Origin: Latrodectus hesperus
Lineage: Eukaryota > Arthropoda > Arachnida > Araneae > Theridiidae
DNA length: 64,000 nt
Assembly (NCBI GenBank): GCA_037975125.1
Contig: CM075851.1
Location: forward strand, 79,895,479-79,959,478
Direction: 5' to 3'
This document shows positions 18,526 to 29,821 of this stretch, in pieces (the stretch's first letter is position 1; each line of letters opens with the position of its first letter). Under the pieces are notes generated by a model. That model worked only from the letters and a program-made list of their open reading frames with translations. It had not been told where the DNA came from and made no database searches. A program made the translations under genes and the position numbers.

Positions 18526-20039
18526 TTAAACAAGCAATATTTACCACTTATTAAATATTTACTTAAATACACGAAGATCAACAAATTTCAACTCACCTTT
18601 ACAACCTTTTATATACATAGAATAAGAGGCCTATTCTCGACCCATGCATGCGCCACAGCTTTGTAATTCTAATCATTTGCGTGTATTACCTCACTATACA
18701 TTTCTGTAAGTTTGGTTTGATTAACATAATATTTCATGGTGTTTCAATTTTCATAAACGTGAATGTGCTTATTAATGTAACAGATAAATATTAAAACAAA
18801 CAATATGCAAAATCCCGTCAACAAAAAAGTTAGCATTCCGCCAAAATCTGATACCAAATTGTTTCATTGTTACTCAGTCCCTACCTAATGTAAATTAAAG
18901 ATAAAATTTATTTTTAAAAAAAATTATTATAAGTTTATTAGAATGTACTATATATACATATAGAATGTACGATATATATATAGGAGCATTTGGAAATCTA
19001 TCAGAAAAACATAATAACATTATTATGCAACTAAAACAATTTTATTCGATTCTGTAGTATGTAGGTCCCAAACATTTATTATTTTCTGTTGGAGAAATTA
19101 ACTACTAACTATTAAAACAGAGCTCTTGTGTACAGAAATGCAAATGACTATCAAAGAAACAGCCAAATACTCGTATTTGGAATATATATTTTTATTGTAG
19201 TCAAAAAATCATCTTGTTTAGTATTTTTTCCTGATCAGCAGCACTTTACACATATACCAAACAATCGATTTAAAACTGTAAATATGATAAATAAATTTGA
19301 CTATTAGAATCAGTTTGACGAATATTTATGTTTGTTATTTTGAATACATAATTGCTTAGGTAAATCCCCAATTATTTTCTAATTACTTATTAGCTCAGTT
19401 ATTTTCTGGCTAACCCCAAAGCTGTTTCCAAGCATGAATGAATTCAATCTGTCTTTGATGAATAAAAATAGTTTTAAGATCTTTAAGTATCTAAAAATAT
19501 AGATTTTTTAAAAATGAAATAAAATGCATTGCATTATCGTTGATTATGTTAAAAGGGACAAGAATTAATTCAAAAACCCATAGTCATATTCCTGTATCTC
19601 AATTGGGGGGAGGAAATAAATATGTTAGAATTCGACTACCATCAAGAAAAAATATACAAGGTCGCAAAAATTTAATCTTCTAATAATATTACATGGTTTT
19701 TACAAATGTTTTAGTGTGCGTATGTAAATATATAGTCACTTCACATACCCGCATTATAAACTAAGAGTAGAAGAATGGCAGCCAAAACAATTACATACTA
19801 ATTATAATAAGTAAATCTATCTCCATTATTAACAATTAAAATCCTTAGCTAATCTATAAATAAAACTGATTTTTATCAGTATTACTTTTTGAGTAATATA
19901 AATTTTGTAAAAAACACTTACACGTACCAGTTACTCACTACTAAGTTTCAGTCTTCTTTAACATGCAGTAGCTGATTCTCGAACAGCCGTTACCAACCAT
20001 TTTTAGCATCAGCAGCATATTGTTGGAAGACCTTTTCCT
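18526..20039. other. AT-rich intergenic sequence
   Basis: Only a small imperfect ATATATACATATAGAATGTAC duplication near 18945-18985; nothing else supported. Confidence 0.5.
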
Positions 20040-20213
20040 TATAGTAGTACGTGTTCACAATTTAAACACAAAGAAAACACAGAATATGCTGGTGCTCCAA
20101 CCCTGACAGTTTGTATCTACAGAAAGCTGAAACACATTAATAATTTCTCTAGACCATAATGATAGGGATCGAACACTGGAGCATCCATCGGACACAGAAG
20201 CATGATATCTTAT
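20040..20213 (-). repeat. tRNA-like SINE, minus, interrupted by hAT element
   Basis: Minus-strand sequence around 20160-20180 has a B box (GTGTTCGATCCC) preceded by a tRNA-like 5' half. The 5' edge of that half is split by the hAT MITE at 20222-20926, which starts within eight bases of it. Degenerate. Confidence 0.5.
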
Positions 20214-20221
20214 CATTAGAT

Positions 20222-20926
20222 CAATGATTCTCAACCTTTTTGTCATGGCACACTTTTAACGGTTTCAAAATTTGGCGACACACAAAGAAAAACGTAAGTC
20301 TGTTGCGTGTTGGGGCTTATCCCTCCTGGATGAGAGTAACATCAAACCAGGTTCATGAGCCCGAAAGCCTTCAAACAACGGAGCACAGCCTCAGGGCTTG
20401 AGAACAGATGGCCATTATTTAAATCGATGCAGGCCAAAATGTGGACAGGAGCAGCTTGAAACGCATTGCATTTCGGACTCAGGGGTTAAACTTTGGGTCC
20501 GTCACATGACGTTGTACACGAGTGTGTCCACTTCAACATCTCGCGAGAGTTATCTGATCACGCCTGTTGCCAATCCCAATTCGAACAGTATCTGGGCGAT
20601 TTTCCACATACCATTCATGCACGGGGGTTTTCCTCCAAAAAGAACAGATAACTTAGGCTGACTTGCGTGGTGATCTCTGAAAATAAAACATAAAGATAAA
20701 AGTTGTTTACTTACTTATATACGACTGTGTAAAATAGTTTACAATAATAATTTTGAATGTAAAATAAAATAATATAATATATACTACATAAAAACAACAG
20801 TAGGTATATTATTTTATTCGCAATAAAAAAGCATTATAATACTAAATACATTTGTAAAATTTGACGGTACACTTAAGAATTTGCAGGGCCATAAATGTGT
20901 CATAACATACTGGTTGAGAATCACTG
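20222..20926. mobile_element. hAT-type MITE, 705 bp
   Basis: The terminal inverted repeats are CAATGATTCTCAACC on the left and the complement of CAGTGATTCTCAACC on the right. They are flanked by 8-bp direct repeats CATTAGAT (20214-20221) and CATTAGAC (20927-20934), seven of eight matching. Termini and 8-bp duplications are typical of the hAT superfamily. The only internal frame (20398-20661) has no transposase motif, so the element is non-autonomous. Confidence 0.8.
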
Positions 20927-20994
20927 CATTAGACGTTAAAAATGCTTAAAAATTCTTTTTCCCGAAGATCCCCTGTGAGCTGATTTTAAAGTCT

Positions 20995-21240
20995 TTGACT
21001 TCGCGTAGTGGATAGCCTAACTGCTGTTAGCCATCAGCCAGAGGTCGTTGTAAAACATATTGATATTCACTGTCTTATTGCATATTGAAACTGTCTTCCT
21101 AGAAGACTTTTCATAAATAGGTGGCCTTATTCACGTGTCACAATGGAGGAAACCTGGAAAATTCCTCCGTGCATGGAGAAGGTAGAAATGTAACACCCAT
21201 GTCCCATTGTTCAGCAGTGGATGGGATCTAACCAAGGACG
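20995..21240 (+). repeat. Possible tRNA-derived SINE, degenerate
   Basis: An A-box-like GCGTAGTGGATAGCC is followed about 35 bp later by a weak B-box-like GAGGTCGTTG. The body has higher GC content than its flanks and ends near a short AT run. No target duplication found. Confidence 0.35.
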
Positions 21241-23400
21241 CTTCGAGAAGTGTTGTTTTACCTTTTATATATAGTATTCCCAGATTATAAAGTCATATTG
21301 ACATTCATTAAGAAGGTTTAAGATAATTTCAAGCAATTAGATTTGATTCTCTATTTTTTTGTGCATAAAAAATATTTAGCCTAATCCTTACACTTATTTA
21401 GGAGTTAATTTAGAATACTTATGACTTTTGTTTCTTTTTATTTAGGCATTCTCTTTTAAAGATTAAAAAGAATATTTAAAAAAAATCCAAAATCTAATTG
21501 TTGAATGCTTTAATTTACGAATGGGCTAATTAAATAATTTGCATATGAGTGATCATCCAGGCCTATATTTGAACAGCATTTTGCGTGGCATCTAATAATG
21601 AATATCATATTTCAATATGCACATCTCTAAGGATCGATTCATGATAAATTTCTAAAAAACTATTTTGCAATATGTTGATGTAATCTATTATCTGTTAAGA
21701 TTCCATTTAAGTGACAATCTTAAGAAGACGTTAAAAAACCTTCAAGATTTTAAAACAATTAAGTGATGTTGAAATAACATGAGTAATCTATGCAAATTCT
21801 AGGTTAAAAATTATTTTTTTCCAATCAAAATGTGTATTAAATGTGCCGAATATAAATGTGCTAAGATTTCACATTTTGAATTTTCCTGGTACGTGTATAA
21901 TGTATCTGTTAAATAGTGAATCATTACTCTTAGTAACAAACTTACCTTTTCAGTATAACAACAGTACAAAATAAAAATAAAAAAAACTTTTTAATATTTA
22001 ATTACCATTTTTTTAAAAATGTTCTCTAGTTTGTTACAAGAAGCTTATTTTTTAAATATTAAGCAATTTGTTTATTAAATAATAAAATATTAGATTATAT
22101 ACAAAATATTAGGAATTTAAATGTCAGTGAAATTTTTCATTCCGTGTTTTGTGTGACGCATTACATAAATTTGAAAGAATTTGTTCTGATATTAAAACTA
22201 CAATTTTTTAAAACATCTTCACTTTAATAAATTGTAAAAAAAATTAATTTTAAGTTGATATGATTATTATTATATCGTATTAATTTTATAATAAGCAAAT
22301 TAAAAATTACTTTTAATTTGCTTATTATAAAATTAGTAAAAGTTTTAATTATACTTAATGAAATGATCCTACAAATAAAAATTGTTTTCTAATTAAAGTT
22401 ATACATTTGCGCAAGAGATGGCAGCACAACCATGTGACAAGGCTTAACCCAAAGAACTTTGAAAGAAAATTCAAGTACAAAATATTGTTTTTCTAAGAAG
22501 TGAAATTTTAAAATGATGTAAAATAATCGCAGATTTTAATATAAAAACTTAATAATTTTAATATCATAGGTATACTTTCTGAAACTACGCATGGTATTTC
22601 ATATAATTCCTATTTTTTATTGCGACTAAATATCTGAAAATCATTAATAAACTATATTCAAATTTGTCATTTTATTTTTATACCCATAGTCAGTACAATA
22701 AAAGCTAAAACTGCTTACTTCCTCAATAGTAGAATATTTTCTAAGCAAATTTATATTATCCTTGCTTAAATAAGCCATGGTACTATATCCTGATGTTATT
22801 ATAATATATTCTGTGTAATATATTTTGTATAAACATTTTATTACAATGGTTTACTATAATATTCTGTACTATAATATCTCTGTCTCTAAAAAAATTAACT
22901 TTTATTTATCAATTATCTATTAAATGAATCTATTGAATCAAATTTATTAGACGATCTAATAAAATTCATAAATACAAAAGAATTTCTTGCCTCTGTTCCA
23001 TGCTCCACCTCCCTTATTCATCCAGCGATTATAAATCGCTTTTATTGCCTCTATAATTCCTTATCTCAATGTATTTTTACTGCGATTCTTGTTTTGGAAA
23101 ACTTATTTTAATTTATTACTAATGAATTTGGATATAAAAATATTCAGCTATTTATGCGAGACAACCGAATATTTGTACATTTCTTCTTTACTTGGATTTG
23201 TCGAAATAGTTTTCTCCTAAAATTTGGCTATTATACTGTTTGGTTGATAGCATCTCAGGTAATTACCTGCCATATATAGCTAAAATCTTTGGCTCTCTTG
23301 TTGATTAATAATTTGTTTCTTTTGTCCATTTAATACATTTTCGGTCGTCTTCGACTGATCAAAGCATCTAACCACAGTCAACTGTCTCATAGTTTTGAAT
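21241..23400. other. AT-rich intergenic sequence with a perfect hairpin
   Basis: Unique AT-rich sequence; the only structure seen is the inverted repeat at 22281-22335. Confidence 0.5.
22281..22335. repeat. Perfect 25-bp inverted repeat, 5-nt loop
   Basis: The arms at 22281-22305 and 22311-22335 are exact reverse complements around the loop ATTAC. They are AT-rich with an internal AAGC/GCTT. No gene is adjacent, so it is not readily a terminator. Confidence 0.9.
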
Positions 23401-23610
23401 CATCGTCAAGTTTCTTTGCTGACATCCTTCTGTCCCCATTTCCCCAACGCGCTACTATTAGATCTTACGACCTCTCTACCAGGTAATAGCTTAATACTTC
23501 GCTGCTGCCACCGCCATTAGCTGGGTAAGGAATCGAACCCGCAACCTTCTGAAAACGCGGAAGATTATTTTTCCTTCACTTCTAAGTTGCCAGAGGTTAG
23601 GGCTGATTTG
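23400..23610 (-). repeat. tRNA-derived SINE, minus
   Basis: The minus strand shows an excellent B box (GGTTGCGGGTTCGATTCC, around 23526-23543). A tRNA-like 5' half with an A-box-like segment lies near 23585, followed by a ~130-bp body. Target duplication not resolved. Confidence 0.6.
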
Positions 23611-26600
23611 AGCTTGGAGTTATTTAGAGTTAATTACTTGTTTGAAATGTTTGCTATAACTATTCCAAACAGATTTCAAAAAAATTGTTTCTTTAATTTT
23701 TTAAGCATAAAAAGTAACTGCATTTTAGAATTGATAGTATTTAGATTGGATAGTATAGTAGAAATGTACAGGCATTGTTATATTAATATGTGTACATTAA
23801 ATTCCCACAAGTTTTTAATTTTTCTAATTTCCTTATTCACGGAAAAACAACTCCTGGTAACAAATACTTTGTTAATATAATAATGGATACATTAACTTTT
23901 AGCAATTAATAGGGTTTTGCTAACTAACATACAAAGGACAAATAAGTTTGTCAACATTTATCTTTAAATATGTAACTTTACTATTAATATACGTTGATTT
24001 TTAATAAAGGGTTGGAAATTTCTTTCAATAAAAAATTAGTTGCAAATATCCCTTTAGAAATGTTTGCATCAATAAATCACTCATTTACTCACATCTTTAG
24101 AACAACAATATTTTAAGCAATTTTTATGACATTTTATAACTATTTTAATACATATTTAATCTGTATTTCTTAACACATAATGTGCTTAAAAACATTTAAC
24201 ATTTTGAATAAAAAATTAAAAATTAATATTTTAATCTATAATTTTTAACATTCTATGTTATATAATTTATCTTTTATAATAGCCACAAGTGTTTCACGTG
24301 ATAACTGTAATTTGCAGCTACCGCCTGAAATCACTAGATAATATGTTTAACAATTGACTGAATTGTGTGTTGTGAAAAGTCTGACACGTGCATGAAATTA
24401 TTAATTTTAGATTCTGTAAAATTATTGAGTTGACAAACGGTTTTAAACATGTTTCAAATATTCTAAAGCCGATTATTTCGTAGATTTATCCATAAGAATT
24501 ATCAATACCATTTATTGAAAATATTCTGGCAATATATATTACATACAAGTAATATATATTGCTTTGTTCTACATAAATACTCCAGAGCATGAACTTCCTA
24601 ATGAAGCCAAAAGATTAGTTCTCTAATGGAGATACATATCGTTATCAAGTGATCGAACTTGTCTCTGAGACCGTGGAACTTAACATGAAGCTTATGATTA
24701 GACAGATGACTCTAAAATTCAATTAAATATCACCAGTTAAAATTCGATTCAATATCACCGTTTCCATGAATACAATAGAATTCATAAGAAAGATCGCGAA
24801 CTATCTAAATCAGAAATTTTATGATTACAAGTGTACTCTTATCGTACCCAAATTAGAAATCAGTCTTTCAGATTATATTTCACGACTATTCTAAATCAAT
24901 TTATACTTACAAAGAAACTGAAATAGAAACCGGAATCTAGTGTCTAGATCACATGTCGCTGTATAAGTGAAAACGGATGATAAATACAATGATATATGGA
25001 GAATAACAAAAAAAATATTCAACAAGATCTTATTGTTAGTTAAACACAATATATTCAATCGCTCTTCCAAATACCAGCTACTAATGAAGCCTGAAAGTTT
25101 CGAAAATATAATCTTTTGTAAAATATAACGTCTTTTATCATGCAAGAACATTTTTTCTTTCTCTTCCACATTATGCCGGCACAACCACCGCTTATTTTAA
25201 ATATTTCTTTACCATTTTTCAGTGGGTTTTAGAATTTATGTAACATTTTCAAACATTCATATACGTTCGACAAAGTTCAAAATTGCATCGTTAAGCAATT
25301 ACAACAGAGAATAATTGCTTTGGTAAAGTAAAATTACTAAAAAATTGTGATCTCATAACTTAATGTCTGTATGAACAGTGAGTACAATAAATAAAATATA
25401 CGAATTTTCTGGATTGACCTTGCTGTTTCATAACGCCAAAAAAACTATATTTTCACTATAGGTTTCCAAGTAAAGTGTTCATAAGCTATTGTAAAAGCCA
25501 ATATTTCTTTTATCTGTGAAATAAATTCCCACTATTTCATTAAATTTTAGAATATTCTCATAAATTGTTTCACCTATGAGAAATTTTGAAATAAACTCCT
25601 ATATTCTGAACACCCGGTATTTACAAAATGTTAATCTAGTATGATATATGCAATATTGTCTTATATCGATATTGAATTTTGTAATCATTATTACGTATTA
25701 CAGACTACAGTAGATATGAATTCCATTTGCGTTTTTTATTTTATTTATTTATTTTTTGATAGATTTAAGTTTTATTTGGAAAAAATTGCCTATTACACAA
25801 TGTTTTCACAAACACACACACATTTAACATATTTCAATACTTTACTCCTACTAAAGATTGTCAATTATATTTTAAAGTTATTTCCATCACATATATTCTT
25901 CATCAACTGATGTTGCAAAACTTTTTCATCCAAAAACAAATGACAAATATTTTTTACCTAGTTAAGTAGAAACAATCAACCATTCTTTATATTAAATCAG
26001 GCAAAAAAATTTTGGTTTTAATGATTTGCATTATTTAACTATTCTTTACCTGAAATAACGTTATTTAAAACAAAATATATGTCCATTATATGAAGAACTG
26101 GAACGTATATTTTCAAATATCACATACGAAAATTACATCCTTTTCAACAAATTTCATTTAATTTTGTTTTTTATTTAAGTAGCAATAAAACTAATAACTA
26201 AATTTTAAATTCACTTTACGAGTGACATTTCAATGTATTTCGCAAAATGATGTTTTTATCTTAAAGAAATTTTGATTGTCATTATTTCAATCAAATAGTT
26301 TTGGAAAGGAAAAATAGATTTAAGAAGAAGAAATTTTCCGTGATCATTTTCAGGTTAACGAACGTTATTATAGTTAAGAAGGAAAAGTTACAATTTCAGT
26401 GGATGTTAAGGACATAGAGTAAATAAAACTATGTTATACGCATGGCTGAATTTTTCTGAATATTTGGACAATTTAAATTCCATGCTTTAATCCTCATTTA
26501 AACGAGTATTTACTGCTTTAATGTCTGAAATGTTTTCGGTAAACATTTATTAGAGTAATATTTAACAAACTATATGTTACAAAACTGTCTTTCATACTTT

Positions 26601-26912
26601 GATTATGAAAACAACATATTTTTTAACATATGTATGAGTTGTTAAGATGTATAATAGTGAGGATATTAATTATAACTGTAAGTAATCTCTATAAATAATA
26701 ATAGCCTATTATTTATAATATTATGTTATTATGTATTCGATTGCTTAAAGAAATTGAAACATTTACTTTTCTAAGTGTTCTATACTAAAAATCGATTTAA
26801 CTAATAATGGAAATATTTATATTTTAATAACTGATATATGATCAGTTAAATATCAATCAGGGCATTTTCCGATAAAATATAAATAATTGAATTTATAATA
26901 TTGAAAGTTCAA
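23611..26912. other. AT-rich intergenic sequence
   Basis: Only AT-biased frames of about 90 codons or fewer (for example 23587-23880, 24891-25184, 25641-25910), rich in Leu/Ile/Phe with no recognisable domain. Confidence 0.5.
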
Positions 26913-26917
26913 AAAAA

Positions 26918-27490
26918 CAATGATACATATATAAATTAATCAAAAATGGTAAAGTTATTTTTATTTGATTATCATTGTTTGCATACGCAAATAAATCTAT
27001 CAAAAGTTTACAGTTTATAGCTGATTTTGAACTACTGAAAACACTGTTACCTGAAGTGGGAATCGAACACATATATTTTCAAATGAACGTGAGAAGGCTG
27101 ACCATTCAGTTATTAGCTAGACCAAGCAAAGTAGATGTAAATTATTTCGGTATTTAGTTATCTATAGATCTATATTTTTACCCATTGTTATTACAATTAC
27201 TTTCATATAGCGAAACTAAAATAAAATTAAACATTTATTTTTTAGTTTTGTACAGAATTTGTGTTTTTATGCATCTAATAGATTTAATCTAAGTTTTTAC
27301 CCATAATACTTAAACAACATGTGAGGATTTTTTTTCTACCATCAACAACTAAAATCAGATTTACAAACAATAACGAAATCAGTTTTAAACTGTAAGCTTT
27401 TAATAAATTTACTTGCGTATGCAAACAATGATAATCAAATAAAAATAACTTTACCACTTTTGATTAACTCATTGTTTATATATAGATTAT
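26918..27490. mobile_element. Fold-back (MITE-like) element, ~95-bp inverted repeats
   Basis: The left arm (about 26920-27020) and right arm (about 27386-27487) are near-perfect inverted repeats. Both contain GTAAAGTTATTTTTATTTG and GCATACGCAA or their complements. About 365 bp lies between the arms, including a minus-strand tRNA-like B box (TGTTCGATTCCCAC near 27058-27071). No transposase frame. Superfamily not determined. Confidence 0.6.
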
Positions 27491-28254
27491 ATTTGTCTTT
27501 AGACAGTTTGCACAAAAATAAACTTATTGAAGCTAACATTATAGAGATAGCTTTCACTTGGGCCAATGGTTCAGTTTGCCTCAGATGACTTCCGTATATC
27601 AACATACAGATAAGCCACATTATATTTTAGCATATTTCAAAATAGATAGCTTTGGATGGTGATAATAAAGAATCCTTATTAAAAGAGAAAAATAACATGA
27701 ACCAGCTCAATTGGTTGAAACTGATAACGAAAATTAATTATTGAATAAAGAATAACATTGTGAGCCGAATCTTGAACAATAATGGAAGAAATCAAAAGCT
27801 CAATCATAACTAGAAAGTTAATGAAAATTTTAGGTTTTCACTTTTATTAAAAAATTAATAATAATTCATTGATAATTTTTTGGCGAAATTTTTCAAATGA
27901 TACATTTAAACAAAACATTTTATATCATTTAAACAAGTATTTTTATTAATATAAGTTTAAATATTTAAGAGGTATTCAATGCACATTTAATTTTCAAATT
28001 CTCTAAAAACTGGATAATTTTAATAAACAAATATATTTTATTAGTTAAAATTATATATTAAATAATTTTATTTATGTATGATAATTTTAATTCCATTGAA
28101 ATACAATAATAGTAATTATAAATCGTCAAATTTAAACTTGTAATTATATTTTATAAAAGTAATCATCTACTGATATGTGTGAGTACTGAAATTTTTCTAA
28201 ACTTTATCTCTTAAAATATTAAATACTATACAGTTTGGTTTGTATGACCCTCAA
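27491..28254. other. AT-rich intergenic sequence
   Basis: Nothing recognisable. Confidence 0.5.
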
Positions 28255-28420
28255 CTATCATTTTTGTGTGTATGCAAACGAGGACTAATTAAATCGGGAC
28301 CTTTGGTTTGCAGTGGATTCCAAACTACTACTAACATCTAAAACCAAGGTGAGATTTGAATCCAGGAACTATTAAATCGAACGAAAGGGCGCTAACGATT
28401 TGGCTTCCAGCTCGGCAAAT
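28255..28420 (-). repeat. tRNA-derived SINE, minus, same family as 41932 and 59027
   Basis: A diverged copy of the SINE present in the big element's TIRs. The segments TTTTTGTGTGTATG, GAGGAC, GGGACCTTTGGTTTG and CCAAGGTGAGATTTGAATCC align in order with the minus copy at 59027-59188. Confidence 0.65.
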
Positions 28421-28875
28421 ACAATATTGCATCACGCAGATAATGAGAAAACACTCTCTATTAAGTATATCATTATAATTTTTCCTATCTTCTTTTTCCT
28501 TTCATCATTAACTTATAATTCAGTAAAAAAAGGCAATATGAATCATGACGTATTGCATCAAAAGCAACTTTTTCCTTTCATTAAATCCCTGCTTTAAAAA
28601 AATAATAATAATAATTTTTTTTCTAATTTTTTAAGCGAAAGCGTCTGCCTTGCTTTCAGGGAAAAATTATAATTTAAAAAATAACAACATTTAAATTTAG
28701 CTTTGTTCTAAATGTTCTTTTCCATTTCAAAAGGAGATTTCAGGAACAAGTTGAATGAGGGGAACCACTGAATTAATTTTTAGTTTTAAAACTGCTATAT
28801 ACTGAGGTCGAGATCCCTTTCACGCGCGTTGCGATCCATTCGGCAGCACATCGACAAAACAAAAAATATATTCGC
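28421..28875. other. Intergenic, no feature
   Basis: AT-rich up to about 28790, then a short GC-richer patch before the mariner terminus. Confidence 0.45.
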
Positions 28876-28877
28876 TA

Positions 28878-29821
28878 CAGTGGTTCGAAACGAATATTTT
28901 TTCAAAATCCGACAACTAACCGTAGACATTTTTTCTGAATCGTTAACTGCTAAGCATAAATGACAGTTTTAGAAGCGGAAGATTGCTTACATGCCACCAT
29001 ATTTTTAAAGCGAACGAAGTTTGGTAGCGTTGAGCATAGTAGGATAAGCACAACTTTACAAAGTTCAAATCAGCTCTAAAAAAGTTTTAAATTAGTTACA
29101 AATACTGCAATCAAAACTTCGAAATAAAACAAGGTCTAGTTTTAAATTAGAAAGAGGGCAACGCCCTACAGAGGGTGTTAACACATTTTTAGAACGATTT
29201 CGATTAAGAATTTTAAAAAAGTAAATGTTTTAGAACAAAAATGTTTTCCAATAGCTTATTATTTGAAATGAGAAATACCGTCTGCTACTTTTAAATTTAT
29301 TCTTCTTTCAAAATGTCGCATGTAAACAAGCTGTGGATTGAAAGATATGTTTTTGCGCTTTCCGAAGAGAAATATTCTTATTCCAGGATTCAAAAACGTT
29401 GTGAAATGCATGCTATTAAAATTTCTAAGTGCAAAATAAGCAACATTATTAATCGGACAGGTAAAAACCGTCAATCATTATTTCTACATGGAAAGAAGAC
29501 TCCAAACGAATATCCGAAAAAGAACGTACTGTTTCAAATGTTTCTAAAGTGAAATCCATGGTAACAAGAGAAAATCCGCCAACACAGAAATCAATTGCAA
29601 AGTCTTTAGATACATCTGTAGCAACAATAAATAAAATAATAAATCAAGATTTACAACTTAAAAAAGCTAAAAAACATAACGTTCATCAGCTTTTGCCGAG
29701 GCATGTGGTTCAACGCAAAACATTTTGTAGAATCTTGTATGAAAACCATTTAGCAGGAGATAAATGGAAATACATTGTGACCCTTCATGAAGCGTGGAGG
29801 CTGAAAAGAAAAGAAATTTAA
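28878..29821 (+). mobile_element. Truncated mariner-type element, 5' part
   Basis: Begins at TA followed by CAGTGGTTCGAAACG, a typical mariner/Tc1 terminus, about 435 bp upstream of the transposase frame. No matching right end was found, so the copy is 3'-truncated. Its first 14 bases are nearly the same as the ends of the 18.9-kb element at 41059. Confidence 0.65.
29313..29821 (+). pseudogene. Mariner-type transposase fragment, frameshifted, catalytic Asp lost
   Basis: The first frame (29313-29552, from ATG) encodes the helix-turn-helix region. A second frame, entered by a shift near 29500, continues through a second DNA-binding segment (SIAKSLDTSVATINKII) to LAGDKWKYIVTLHEAW. In related transposases of this type that last block reads VTLDEAW; here the Asp is His, removing the first catalytic residue. 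The frame stops a few codons later and the rest of the DDE domain is absent. No activity is possible. Confidence 0.75.

Noticed and set aside
27040..27130. Genuine tRNA genes at 27.05, 23.53, 20.17 and 41.94 kb
   Set aside because: B boxes are good but acceptor stems and anticodon arms do not pair, and SINE bodies follow.
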